8,922 nt of DNA from Anaeromyxobacter dehalogenans (GTDB lineage Bacteria > Myxococcota_A > UBA9042 > DTJE01), in NCBI GenBank assembly GCA_020722625.1, contig DYKK01000029.1:9378-18299 (forward strand), in the 5' to 3' direction. The position numbers were made by a program, and so were the translations under genes. Below are positions 1 to 5,631 of the stretch, piece after piece. The first letter of the stretch is position 1. Each line of letters begins with the position of its first letter. The notes under the pieces were generated by a model. That model did not search any database and had not been told where the DNA came from. It worked only from the letters and a program-made list of their open reading frames with translations.

Positions 1-30
1 CGCGCAACGACCAACCCCAACGATGCTGGG

Positions 31-76
31 GCCGCGAACTCCGGTTCGCGGCGGCTGCGCGAACTCCGGTTCGCGC
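31..76 (+). repeat. Two tandem hairpins with identical core and UNCG-type tetraloop
   Basis: The 17-base core GCGAACTCCGGTTCGCG occurs at 34-50 and again at 59-75, a 25-bp period. The first copy forms a 9-bp perfect stem (31-39 with 44-52). The second forms an 8-bp perfect stem (57-64 with 69-76). In both, the loop read on the + strand is TCCG closed by C-G, i.e. a cUNCGg tetraloop, a class known to be unusually stable in RNA. The opposite strand would not have this loop. No T-tract follows, so it is not a classical intrinsic terminator. It could be the 3' end of a + strand transcript that starts outside the window, or a small interspersed palindrome of the REP type. Confidence 0.75.
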
Positions 77-145
77 CCTGGGACCTGCGCCGCCCGGAAC
101 GGCGCCTCTCGGGCCGGTCGGCGGGGGTGGGTAAGCCAACAGTTG

Positions 146-151
146 TATGAT
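146..151 (+). promoter_or_regulatory. Possible -10 element for the nitroreductase gene
   Basis: TATGAT matches TATAAT at five of six bases and sits in one of the few AT-richer patches of this region. No recognisable -35 element lies 16-18 bp upstream and there is no proper extended -10 TG. It would give a leader of about 160 bases. This is a weak call. Confidence 0.25.
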
Positions 152-307
152 TCTAGGCGACGAAGGGGGAGGCCCGGCGGGTGCGTGTCCGGATGGGATG
201 GGTGACCGCCTGCCTCCTGGTCGCGTGCCGGGGGTTGGGCGACACGGAGGCGGTTTCAGGGCACGACCCGCTGCGGACGGTCCCCCATGCGGCCACGGCC
301 CCAGGCG

Positions 308-314
308 AAAGGAG
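308..314 (+). promoter_or_regulatory. Ribosome binding site fixing the nitroreductase start
   Basis: AAAGGAG ends five bases before the ATG at 320. It favours this start over the upstream in-frame ATG at 287, which would add an 11-residue segment unlike the family N-terminus. Confidence 0.75.
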
Positions 315-319
315 TCGTG

Positions 320-838
320 ATGAACGCCTTTGACGACCTGCTGGGAAAACGACGCTCCATCCGCCGCTTCAGGCCCGATCCTGTGCCGGAAGCGGCGCTC
401 GACGCGATCCTGGCCGCGGTCCAGACCGGGCCGAGCGCCGGACACCTCCAGGCCTTCCGGGTCGTCGTGGTCCGGGACCCTGGAACGCGCGCCCGCCTGC
501 AAGCCGCGGCCTTGAACCAGGACAGCGTGGGCCACGCCCCCCTGGTCCTGGTCTTCTGCGCGGACGGACCCACGTCCGCGGTCAAGTACGGGGCGCGCGG
601 GGAAGCACTCTATGCGGTGCAGGACGCGACAATCGCGTGCACCTTGGCCTGGCTCAAGGCCGTGGACCTGGGCCTGTCCGGGGTCTGGGTCGGGGCCTTC
701 CACGAGGCGGCGGTCGCGCAGGTCCTCGACCTTCCGCGCGGTGTCCGGCCCGTGGCCCTCCTACCCCTCGGTTTCGCCGACGAACTTCCCCCGCCCAGGA
801 CCTCCCGCCCGCGATCGGACCTGGTCATCGAGCGCTAG
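320..838 (+). CDS. Nitroreductase-family FMN-dependent oxidoreductase, single domain
   Basis: This 172-residue protein is of the nitroreductase superfamily, cytoplasmic flavin enzymes that use NAD(P)H to reduce varied substrates. The N-terminal KRRSIRRF (residues 10-17) is the basic FMN-phosphate-binding motif that opens these proteins. TGPSAGHLQAFRVVVV (36-51) is the second FMN-contacting segment; the more usual residue after PSAG is Asn, here His. GLSGVWVGAFHEAAVAQVL (118-136) is the characteristic C-terminal motif, followed by RPVALLPLGFADE (143-155). The length is typical of the short single-domain members, which act as homodimers. No signal peptide or membrane segment is seen. It is the only + strand gene in the window and converges on the LOG-family gene with overlapping stop codons. 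The substrate cannot be read from the sequence. Family assignment is secure. Confidence 0.93.
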   Translation: MNAFDDLLGKRRSIRRFRPDPVPEAALDAILAAVQTGPSAGHLQAFRVVVVRDPGTRARLQAAALNQDSVGHAPLVLVFCADGPTSAVKYGARGEALYAVQDATIACTLAWLKAVDLGLSGVWVGAFHEAAVAQVLDLPRGVRPVALLPLGFADELPPPRTSRPRSDLVIER

Positions 839-1299
839 TGTTCCAGCCACGCCGCGAGTTCGTCCGGACCCGCGATGCGTCGGACGCCCTGGATGTCCCA
901 CGTCCCGATCCCGAACACCGGCTTGCCCGCCTTCAGACCGAGCGCGATCTCGGACAGGGTCCCCTCCTCGCCGCCCACCGCCACGAGGAAGTCCGCGGTG
1001 TGGACCAGGATGACGTTGCGGGCATGACCCATGCCGGTCGCGACCGGGTGGGTCACAAAGGGGTTCGCGTCCTGCGTCGAAGCGCCGGGGAGGATCCCGA
1101 TGACGTCGCCCCCGGCATCGCGGGCTCCTCGGGCCGCGGCCTCCATGACCCCGCCGAGCCCGCCGCACACCACGATGCAGCCGGCCTCGGCCAGGACCCT
1201 GCCCACGCGCTCCGCGACCTGGGCGGTCGCCTCGTCCGCCCGGGAGCCCCCGATCACCCCGGCCAACCTCGGTCGGGGCGGCTGTGGTCTTGCCGTCAT
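835..1299 (-). CDS. LOG-family / TIGR00725-type Rossmann-fold protein
   Basis: This 154-residue protein belongs to the family often labelled 'lysine decarboxylase-like' or LOG (cytokinin riboside 5'-monophosphate phosphoribohydrolase-like). GVIGGSRA (14-21) is the N-terminal nucleotide-binding strand and turn, CGGLGGVMEAAARGA (45-59) is the second conserved glycine-rich motif, and VGGEEGTLSEIALGLKAGKPV (108-128) corresponds to the PGGxGTxxE signature. The leading VGG in place of PGG, and the short length, are typical of the TIGR00725 branch rather than of verified LOG enzymes. A nucleotide-binding or phosphoribohydrolase role is therefore only inferred, and true decarboxylase activity is not expected. 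The start is fixed by GAGGAG at 1306-1311, six bases from the ATG. The stop overlaps the stop of the convergent nitroreductase. The CACTGN repeat cluster lies just upstream and may contain its promoter. Confidence 0.92.
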   Translation of the reverse strand: MTARPQPPRPRLAGVIGGSRADEATAQVAERVGRVLAEAGCIVVCGGLGGVMEAAARGARDAGGDVIGILPGASTQDANPFVTHPVATGMGHARNVILVHTADFLVAVGGEEGTLSEIALGLKAGKPVFGIGTWDIQGVRRIAGPDELAAWLEH

Positions 1300-1305
1300 G
1301 CGCCG

Positions 1306-1311
1306 CTCCTC
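1306..1311 (-). promoter_or_regulatory. Ribosome binding site of the LOG-family gene
   Basis: GAGGAG on the - strand, six bases before the ATG at 1299. This is one of the best Shine-Dalgarno matches in the window and it fixes the start. Confidence 0.75.
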
Positions 1312-1320
1312 GCGTCCAAC

Positions 1321-1547
1321 GTGACACGGACACTGCCACTGTCACTGTCGCCTGTCACGGACCCTGTCCTCGGCGCCCGGGATCCCGGACCCCGGGGGCA
1401 GGTTCAGTGGACAGGTTCAGTGTCAGTGTCAGTGACAGGACCACGTCGGACGCGGGGCCGGGGCGCCGCGGCGGATCCAGCGGGCTCTCCGTGTCTTCCG
1501 TTTTTCAGCAGCCTCTGGCACTGGCACTGGCACTGAACACTGACACT
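1321..1547. repeat. CACTGN hexamer repeat cluster in three inverted blocks
   Basis: Three blocks of degenerate hexamers occupy the intergenic space. Block 1 (about 1330-1369) reads CACTGN units on the + strand. Block 2 (about 1399-1439) reads the reverse complement (CAGTGN) and contains an 11-bp direct repeat CAGGTTCAGTG at 1399-1409 and 1412-1422. Block 3 (about 1516-1547) is again in CACTGN orientation, with three perfect TGGCAC units at 1516-1533. The blocks can therefore pair: CTGTCACTG at 1339-1347 with 1430-1438 (9 bp), and AGTGTCAGTGT at 1419-1429 with 1537-1547 (11 bp, perfect). No coding frame explains the pattern. It is too degenerate and too short in period for a CRISPR array. Function is unknown; protein-binding sites, a hairpin at the DUF72 3' end, or a mobile repeat family are all possible. 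Confidence 0.8.
1377..1397. repeat. Adjacent GC palindromes inside the repeat cluster
   Basis: CCGGGATCCCGG (1377-1388) is a perfect 12-bp palindrome and is followed one base later by CCCCGGGG (1390-1397). They sit between repeat blocks 1 and 2, at the apex of the fold those blocks could form. GC-rich palindromes are common by chance at this base composition, so the significance is uncertain. Confidence 0.5.
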
Positions 1548-1570
1548 ACCTCCCCCCATCCCGCCCCGGC

Positions 1571-2308
1571 TCAATGGGCCGCCTCCAGGAGCAGTTCGCG
1601 AAATGCAAGCGCGTTCTTCGGGGCGTTCGCGTCGTAGTCGTTGTTGAAAAAGGCGTACAGGGTGCGGCCCGCGAGGTGAGGACGAACTCGTTCCGCCCAT
1701 GCCTCCAGCTCCGTACCCGAGTAGTCCCAGCGGTAGAGCATCGGGCCCAGACCGTGAAAACGCAGGTACAAGAAGTCCGCGGTCGGGACCACGTCCGGCG
1801 GAAGCCTCGGGTGGCTCACGGCGACGAAGCAGGCCCGGTGTCGCCGCAAGGTCTCGGCGACCTCGTCGTCCCACCAACTTGGATGCCGGAACTCGACGGC
1901 GTGCCGGACCCAGTCGGGCAGCCCGCCCAGGAACCGGTCCAGGCGCTCCACGTCCCGGTGCAGACCCGGCGGGAGTTGCCACAGGACCACCTTCAACGTC
2001 TGGAGGGCCGAGACCCTCTCCAGGAACGTGTCGCGTTCGGCGTCCACGTCGAGCAGTCGCTTTCGATGGGTGACCAGGCGCGACCCCTTGACGACCAGGT
2101 GGAAGCCGTCCGGGAGTCGCCGGTTCCAGCCCGTGATCATCCCCTTCCACGGCAGCCGGTAGAAGGTGGCGTTCACCTCGACCGTATCGAACCGCCCGGC
2201 GTAGTACGCGAGCCGTTCCGGCCCCTCCACGCCCGCGGGATAGAACCGTCCGCACCAGTCGTCGTACGACCAGCCCGAGGTGCCCACGTGGATGCGGGAA
2301 CCGTCCAT
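1571..2308 (-). CDS. DUF72 (YecE-like) family protein
   Basis: This 245-residue protein carries the full set of DUF72 motifs. VGTSGWSYDDW (8-18) lies at the N-terminus, then VEVNATFYRLP (43-53), FHLVVKGSRLVTH (69-81), WQLPPGL (110-116), VEFRHPSWW (138-146), FLYLRFHG (179-186) and YAFFNNDYDANAPKNAL (218-234). The fold is TIM-barrel-like; the molecular function of the family is not established, so none is given. The length is typical and the protein looks intact. I chose the ATG at 2308 because the VGTSGW motif follows it directly, as in relatives. The longer frame back to a TTG at 2437 adds 43 low-complexity Arg/Pro-rich residues and reaches the preceding stop. The ribosome binding site is poor. 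The gene lies 125 bp downstream of the Por/diaphorase operon on the same strand and may be reached by read-through, but has no obvious functional link to it. Confidence 0.93.
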   Translation of the reverse strand: MDGSRIHVGTSGWSYDDWCGRFYPAGVEGPERLAYYAGRFDTVEVNATFYRLPWKGMITGWNRRLPDGFHLVVKGSRLVTHRKRLLDVDAERDTFLERVSALQTLKVVLWQLPPGLHRDVERLDRFLGGLPDWVRHAVEFRHPSWWDDEVAETLRRHRACFVAVSHPRLPPDVVPTADFLYLRFHGLGPMLYRWDYSGTELEAWAERVRPHLAGRTLYAFFNNDYDANAPKNALAFRELLLEAAH

Positions 2309-2396
2309 GGCGCCGCCCGCCGTGACGCTTGATTTTCCCACATCTCCGATGGGTCGTCGTCGCGCACGAGCACCCGTCGGGCCCGGCAGGCGGCGG

Positions 2397-2414
2397 CGCG
2401 ACCGGGGGGTCGCG
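2397..2414 (-). terminator. GC-rich hairpin just past the operon end
   Basis: CGCGACC (2397-2403) pairs with GGTCGCG (2408-2414) around a four-base loop, a perfect 7-bp stem about 20 bases beyond the last operon stop codon. No T-tract follows on the - strand, so it is not a standard intrinsic terminator. It could cause pausing or protect the mRNA 3' end. Confidence 0.35.
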
Positions 2415-2433
2415 TCCCCGCGGGTCTCGGGGG

Positions 2434-3213
2434 TCAAGTCGTCGCGGCGACACGGCGGCCCGTGGCGCGACAGCCCGGGCAGAGGTCGTGGAAGTCCTCG
2501 GGAAGACCGACTTTCTTGCGGATGTATTCCAGCTGATATTCCGGGCCCAAGGGAGCACCACAGACTTTACAATATTTGAGTTTGAACTGCCGCACCGAGG
2601 TCTTGACGCCGGCGTCCTCGTGCCAGATCGTACGGACCCCGTCGCGGTCCTCCATGTGGATGCACTCGGTGGGGCAGACATACACGCACGCCCCGCACCC
2701 GATGCACGTGCTCTCGCCCGACAGGTACGGGGTGCCGCACTCCTTCTCGGCCCCCCGGCCCTGCATGGACAGGGCGTGGACCCCGACCACCTCGGAGCAG
2801 ACGCGCACGCAGAGGCCGCACAGGATGCACTGGTGGTTCTCCAGTGGGAATCGGGGGCGGCGGATCCCATAGCGCCGCGCGAGGTCGCGGATCACCGGGA
2901 CCTTGGGGGCGCGGGCGAGCAGGGTCTCGAGGACCAGGCGTCTGACTCCGACCGCCCGCGGGCTCTCGGTCTCGACGACCATCCCGTCCCAGCACGGGTA
3001 GATGCAGGACGCCACGATGCGGCTCCGCCCCTTGCCATCCCCGACCTCGACCGCGCACAGGCGGCAGGCCCCCGCCGGGGAGACGGCCTCGTGGTGACAC
3101 AGGGTCGGGATGTCCACGCCGTTCTCGCGGCAGACCTCCAGGAGGTAGCGCCCCTCGGTCGTCTGGACCTGCTTCCCGTTGATCGTGATCGTGATGGTCT
3201 TCGCGTCGTCCAC
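2434..3213 (-). CDS. NuoG/HydA-N-terminal-like Fe-S subunit of the diaphorase module
   Basis: This 259-residue electron-transfer protein starts with a plant-type [2Fe-2S] domain: C39, C50, C53 and C70 in the PTLCHHEAVSPAGACRLC context of NuoG, HoxU and HydA. A ferredoxin-like pair of [4Fe-4S] motifs follows: C129/C132/C135/C139 (CILCGLCVRVC) and C170/C173/C176/C180 (CIGCGACVYVCP). The His/Cys segment that binds the intervening [4Fe-4S] cluster (N5) in NuoG and HydA (HPLDCPxC-type) is absent; residues 95-125 contain no Cys. The C-terminus has two CxxC pairs (C215/C218 and C245/C248) that could bind zinc or another Fe-S cluster. No hydrogenase H-cluster or molybdopterin domain is present. The likely role is to pass electrons between the flavoprotein and a partner. 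The start is GTG, supported by AGGAG six bases upstream. It is the last gene of the operon. Confidence 0.88.
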   Translation of the reverse strand: MDDAKTITITINGKQVQTTEGRYLLEVCRENGVDIPTLCHHEAVSPAGACRLCAVEVGDGKGRSRIVASCIYPCWDGMVVETESPRAVGVRRLVLETLLARAPKVPVIRDLARRYGIRRPRFPLENHQCILCGLCVRVCSEVVGVHALSMQGRGAEKECGTPYLSGESTCIGCGACVYVCPTECIHMEDRDGVRTIWHEDAGVKTSVRQFKLKYCKVCGAPLGPEYQLEYIRKKVGLPEDFHDLCPGCRATGRRVAATT

Positions 3214-3219
3214 GTCAGG

Positions 3220-3224
3220 CTCCT
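3220..3224 (-). promoter_or_regulatory. Ribosome binding site supporting a GTG start
   Basis: AGGAG on the - strand lies six bases before the GTG at 3213 and overlaps the stop codon of the preceding flavoprotein gene. This decides the start of the last operon gene and points to translational coupling. Confidence 0.75.
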
Positions 3225-5133
3225 ACTGTCTGAGCACCGCGTCGTACTTGCAGACCTCGTAGCAGGCCCCGCACTTGATGCAGCGGCTCGCATCCAGCAC
3301 ATGCGGCTTCTTGCGTTCGCCGGTGATGCACTGCTGGGGGCACGGCTTGACGCAGGCCATGCAGCCGGTGCACTTCACGGGGTCGATCGAGTACGTGATG
3401 AGGTCCTTGCACACGCCCGCCGGGCATTTGCGGTCGCGGACGTGGGCCTCCCACTCCTCGCGGAAGTAGCGGATGCTCGTGATCACGGGGTTGGGAGCGG
3501 ACTGCCCGAGCCCGCACAGGGACCCATCCGCGATCTCCGGGGCCATTTCCTCGATCAGGCGCAGGTCGCTCATGCGGCCCTCGCCCCGGCAGATGCGCTC
3601 GACGATCTCCTTCACGCGCCGCACGCCTTCCCGGCACGGCACGCACTTGCCGCACGACTCCTCGGTCAAGAACTGCAGGAAGTACCGGGCCACGTCCACC
3701 ATGCAGGTCCGGTCGTCCATGACGATCATCCCGCCCGACCCCATCATGGAGCCGACCTCGGTCAGGCGGTCGAAGTCCACGGGGAGGTCCAGCAGGGACT
3801 CCGGGATCACGCCCCCGGACGGCCCGCCGGTCTGGACGGCCTTGAACCGGCGCCCCTTCTGGATCCCGCCGCCGATCTCGAAGATGACCTCGCGCAGGGT
3901 GATCCCCATCGGGACCTCGATCAGGCCGGTGTTGTTCACCTTGCCCACGAGGCTGAAGATCTTGGTCCCCTTGCTCTTGTCGGTCCCGATGCCCGCGTAC
4001 CAGTCCGCCCCGCGCGCGATGATCAGGGGCACGTTGGCCCACGTCTCCACGTTGTTCAGGCAGGTCGGCCGGTCCCACAGGCCCTTTTCGACCGTGTGGA
4101 CGTACTTCGGGCGGGGCTCCCCGACCTTGCCCTCCATCGAGGCCATCAGGGCCGTGGACTCGCCGCACACGAAGGCCCCGCCGCCCCGGTTGATCCCGAT
4201 GTCGAACGAGAACCCGCTCCCGAGGATGTCCTGCCCCAGAAAGCCGTATTCGCGGGCCTGGCGCAGCGCCGTCGTCAGGGTCTGAAGCGCGAGCGGATAC
4301 TCGCGGCGGATATAGACGTACCCCGCCGTGGCCCCCATCGCGTACGCCCCGATGATCATCCCCTCGATCACGCTGTGGGGGTTGCCCTCGATGAGGGACC
4401 GGTCCATGAACGCCCCGGGGTCGCCCTCGTCCGCGTTGCAGATCACGAAGCGCCGGCCGTCCGGCGAAGGCGCCTTCTTCATCGAGGCCCACTTGCGCCC
4501 GGTCGGAAACCCGCCGCCCCCGCGTCCTCGCAGCCCCGACCGCTTGACTTCCTCGATGATCTCGTCGGGCTGCATGGAAAACAGGGCCTTGACCAGCGCC
4601 GAATACCCGCCGAGCGCGATGTAGTCCTCGATGTTCTCGGGGTCGATCGCCCCGTTCCGGCCGAAGACCAGGCGCATCTGCTTGCGGTAGAAGGGGATGT
4701 CCTCCTCGTGGGGGATCGCCTCCTTGGTGTCGGGTGCCTTGTAGAGCAGATCCTCGAGGACCTCCCCGGCGACCGCGGACCTCGTGACGATCTTGCGGGC
4801 GTGGATCGGCTTGACCTGTTGATAGAAAATCTTTTGAGGATAAATCACCACAATCGGCCCGCGCTCGCAGAAGCCGTGGCATCCGGTCAGGCGGACCGGG
4901 AGCGTCTGTTCCAGCCCCTCCTCGCGGACCACGTCGCGGATCGCCTGGGCCACGGCCAGGCACCCCCCTCCCCGGCACCCCGTTCCGCCGCACACAGAAA
5001 TGTACTTCTGGACCGCCTGGTACGACGCCAGGAACCGCTTGCGCGCCTCCTCGAGGTCCCTGGGGGACCGGATCAACGGGGTCCCGGTCGGCCCCGTCCG
5101 CCCGTCCGCGACCCATCCGCTCGTGCCTGTCAT
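3223..5133 (-). CDS. nuoF: NuoF/HydB-type NAD(P)- and FMN-binding diaphorase subunit with extra Fe-S domains
   Basis: The product has 636 residues, the size and architecture of the beta subunit of electron-bifurcating [FeFe]-hydrogenases (HydB/HndC) rather than of plain NuoF (about 430). The N-terminus is a thioredoxin-like [2Fe-2S] domain with C48, C53, C85 and C89. The central NuoF core has the FMN/NADH glycine-rich loop RGRGGGGFPTGRKW (202-215), NADEGDPGAFMDR (233-245), GGGAFVCGESTAL (317-329) and the N3-type [4Fe-4S] ligands C494, C497, C500 and C540. After a CPAGVC motif (570-575), the C-terminus has two ferredoxin-type [4Fe-4S] motifs (C588/591/594/598 and C618/621/624/628). It should exchange electrons between NAD(P)H and Fe-S partners in the cytoplasm. 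The start at 5133 lies in an ATGA overlap with the NuoE-like gene, with AGGTGAG just upstream. The gene symbol denotes family only; this is not part of a complex I operon. Confidence 0.92.
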   Translation of the reverse strand: MTGTSGWVADGRTGPTGTPLIRSPRDLEEARKRFLASYQAVQKYISVCGGTGCRGGGCLAVAQAIRDVVREEGLEQTLPVRLTGCHGFCERGPIVVIYPQKIFYQQVKPIHARKIVTRSAVAGEVLEDLLYKAPDTKEAIPHEEDIPFYRKQMRLVFGRNGAIDPENIEDYIALGGYSALVKALFSMQPDEIIEEVKRSGLRGRGGGGFPTGRKWASMKKAPSPDGRRFVICNADEGDPGAFMDRSLIEGNPHSVIEGMIIGAYAMGATAGYVYIRREYPLALQTLTTALRQAREYGFLGQDILGSGFSFDIGINRGGGAFVCGESTALMASMEGKVGEPRPKYVHTVEKGLWDRPTCLNNVETWANVPLIIARGADWYAGIGTDKSKGTKIFSLVGKVNNTGLIEVPMGITLREVIFEIGGGIQKGRRFKAVQTGGPSGGVIPESLLDLPVDFDRLTEVGSMMGSGGMIVMDDRTCMVDVARYFLQFLTEESCGKCVPCREGVRRVKEIVERICRGEGRMSDLRLIEEMAPEIADGSLCGLGQSAPNPVITSIRYFREEWEAHVRDRKCPAGVCKDLITYSIDPVKCTGCMACVKPCPQQCITGERKKPHVLDASRCIKCGACYEVCKYDAVLRQ

Positions 5134-5618
5134 GACCTCACCTTCTTCACCAGGGCGTCCACCTTCGTCAGCGTGACGTGGCCCTGGACCTCGTCGTCCA
5201 GCACGACCACCGGACCGAGCGCGCACGCCCCCACGCAGTTGACGCTTTCGAGCGTGACCGACAGGTCCGCCGCGGTCTCGCCGTTCTTCACGCCCAGGTC
5301 GCGCTCCAACTTGTCGCGGATCAGCGGGGCCCCGCGCACGTGGCACGCGGTCCCCATGCAGACCTGGACCACGTGGCGTCCCCTCGGCTTCAGGCTGAAG
5401 GCCTTGAAGAACGTCGCGACCGCATAGACCTGCGCCATCGGGACGTCCAGGGCCGCGCTGACGCGCTCGAGCGCCTCCTTCGGCAGGTAGCGGTACTTCT
5501 CCTGGATGTCCTGAAGGATGGACACGAGCAGACCCTGGTCACGGCCGTACCGGTCCAGGATCGGGTCCACGTCCTCGCACAGGCATCCAGACGGTGTCGT
5601 CGGGTTCATGGCTTCCAT
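5130..5618 (-). CDS. nuoE: NuoE/HydC-type [2Fe-2S] subunit of the diaphorase module
   Basis: The product has 162 residues, the usual size for NuoE/HydC (about 160). The helical N-terminal region includes LVSILQDIQEKYRYLPKEAL (31-50) and VATFFKAFSLKPRGRHVVQVC (67-87), both typical of the family. The thioredoxin-like domain has the [2Fe-2S] ligands C87 and C92 (CMGTACHVRG) and C128 and C132 (NCVGACALGP). It is expected to sit next to the flavoprotein and pass or store single electrons. The start is either the ATG at 5618, with GGGGGT upstream, or the ATG three codons later at 5609. The gene begins 13 bp after porB and ends in a 4-bp overlap with the flavoprotein gene. A pair of N-terminal Cys (C12 and C14) is unusual but may not be functional. 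Confidence 0.93.
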   Translation of the reverse strand: MEAMNPTTPSGCLCEDVDPILDRYGRDQGLLVSILQDIQEKYRYLPKEALERVSAALDVPMAQVYAVATFFKAFSLKPRGRHVVQVCMGTACHVRGAPLIRDKLERDLGVKNGETAADLSVTLESVNCVGACALGPVVVLDDEVQGHVTLTKVDALVKKVRS

Positions 5619-5631
5619 CGTCCGACCCCCA

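Larger units (their letters stand above)
1..319. other. Gene-free leader region upstream of the nitroreductase gene
   Basis: I see no convincing gene here. The stretch contains the tandem hairpins at 31-76, a short AT-richer island around 132-156 with a possible -10 element, and a GC-rich run into the nitroreductase ribosome binding site. A 46-codon reading frame at 193-333 starts with a hydrophobic segment ending in a lipobox-like LVAC. It lacks a basic n-region and a mature domain, and it overlaps the nitroreductase start, so I do not call it. Confidence 0.6.

Noticed and set aside
193..333. A 46-codon frame with a lipoprotein-like start (LLVAC)
   Set aside because: There is no basic n-region, no mature domain and no good ribosome binding site, and it overlaps the nitroreductase start.
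835..1299. Annotation of the LOG-family gene as lysine decarboxylase
   Set aside because: That is a historical misnomer for this fold. No pyridoxal phosphate enzyme features are present.
1321..1547. The hexamer repeats as a CRISPR array
   Set aside because: The unit is about 6 bp, there are no spacers of constant length, the orientation alternates and no cas gene is nearby.
2309..2437. A longer DUF72 protein starting at a TTG at 2437
   Set aside because: The extra 43 residues are Arg/Pro-rich filler unlike the family, and the conserved N-terminal motif starts just after the ATG at 2308.
1404..2870. A 488-codon - strand frame across the repeat cluster, DUF72 and the terminal Fe-S gene
   Set aside because: It is out of frame with two well-supported genes, reads through the non-coding hexamer repeats, and its product is low in complexity.
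5134..5346. An upstream extension of the NuoF-like gene to give 707 residues
   Set aside because: The added part lies within the NuoE-like gene in another frame and is Arg/Gly-rich. The ATG at 5133 has a good ribosome binding site and a coupled ATGA overlap.
2329..5427. A 1032-codon open frame on the + strand
   Set aside because: It runs antisense to three genes with clear family motifs. Its translation is Asp/His/Arg/Ala-rich without recognisable domains, as expected opposite GC-ending codons in high-GC DNA.
2434..5618. The NuoE/F/G-like genes as part of respiratory complex I
   Set aside because: No membrane or quinone-module genes are present. The flavoprotein has the HydB-type extra domains, the G-like subunit is short, and the genes are fused to a por operon.
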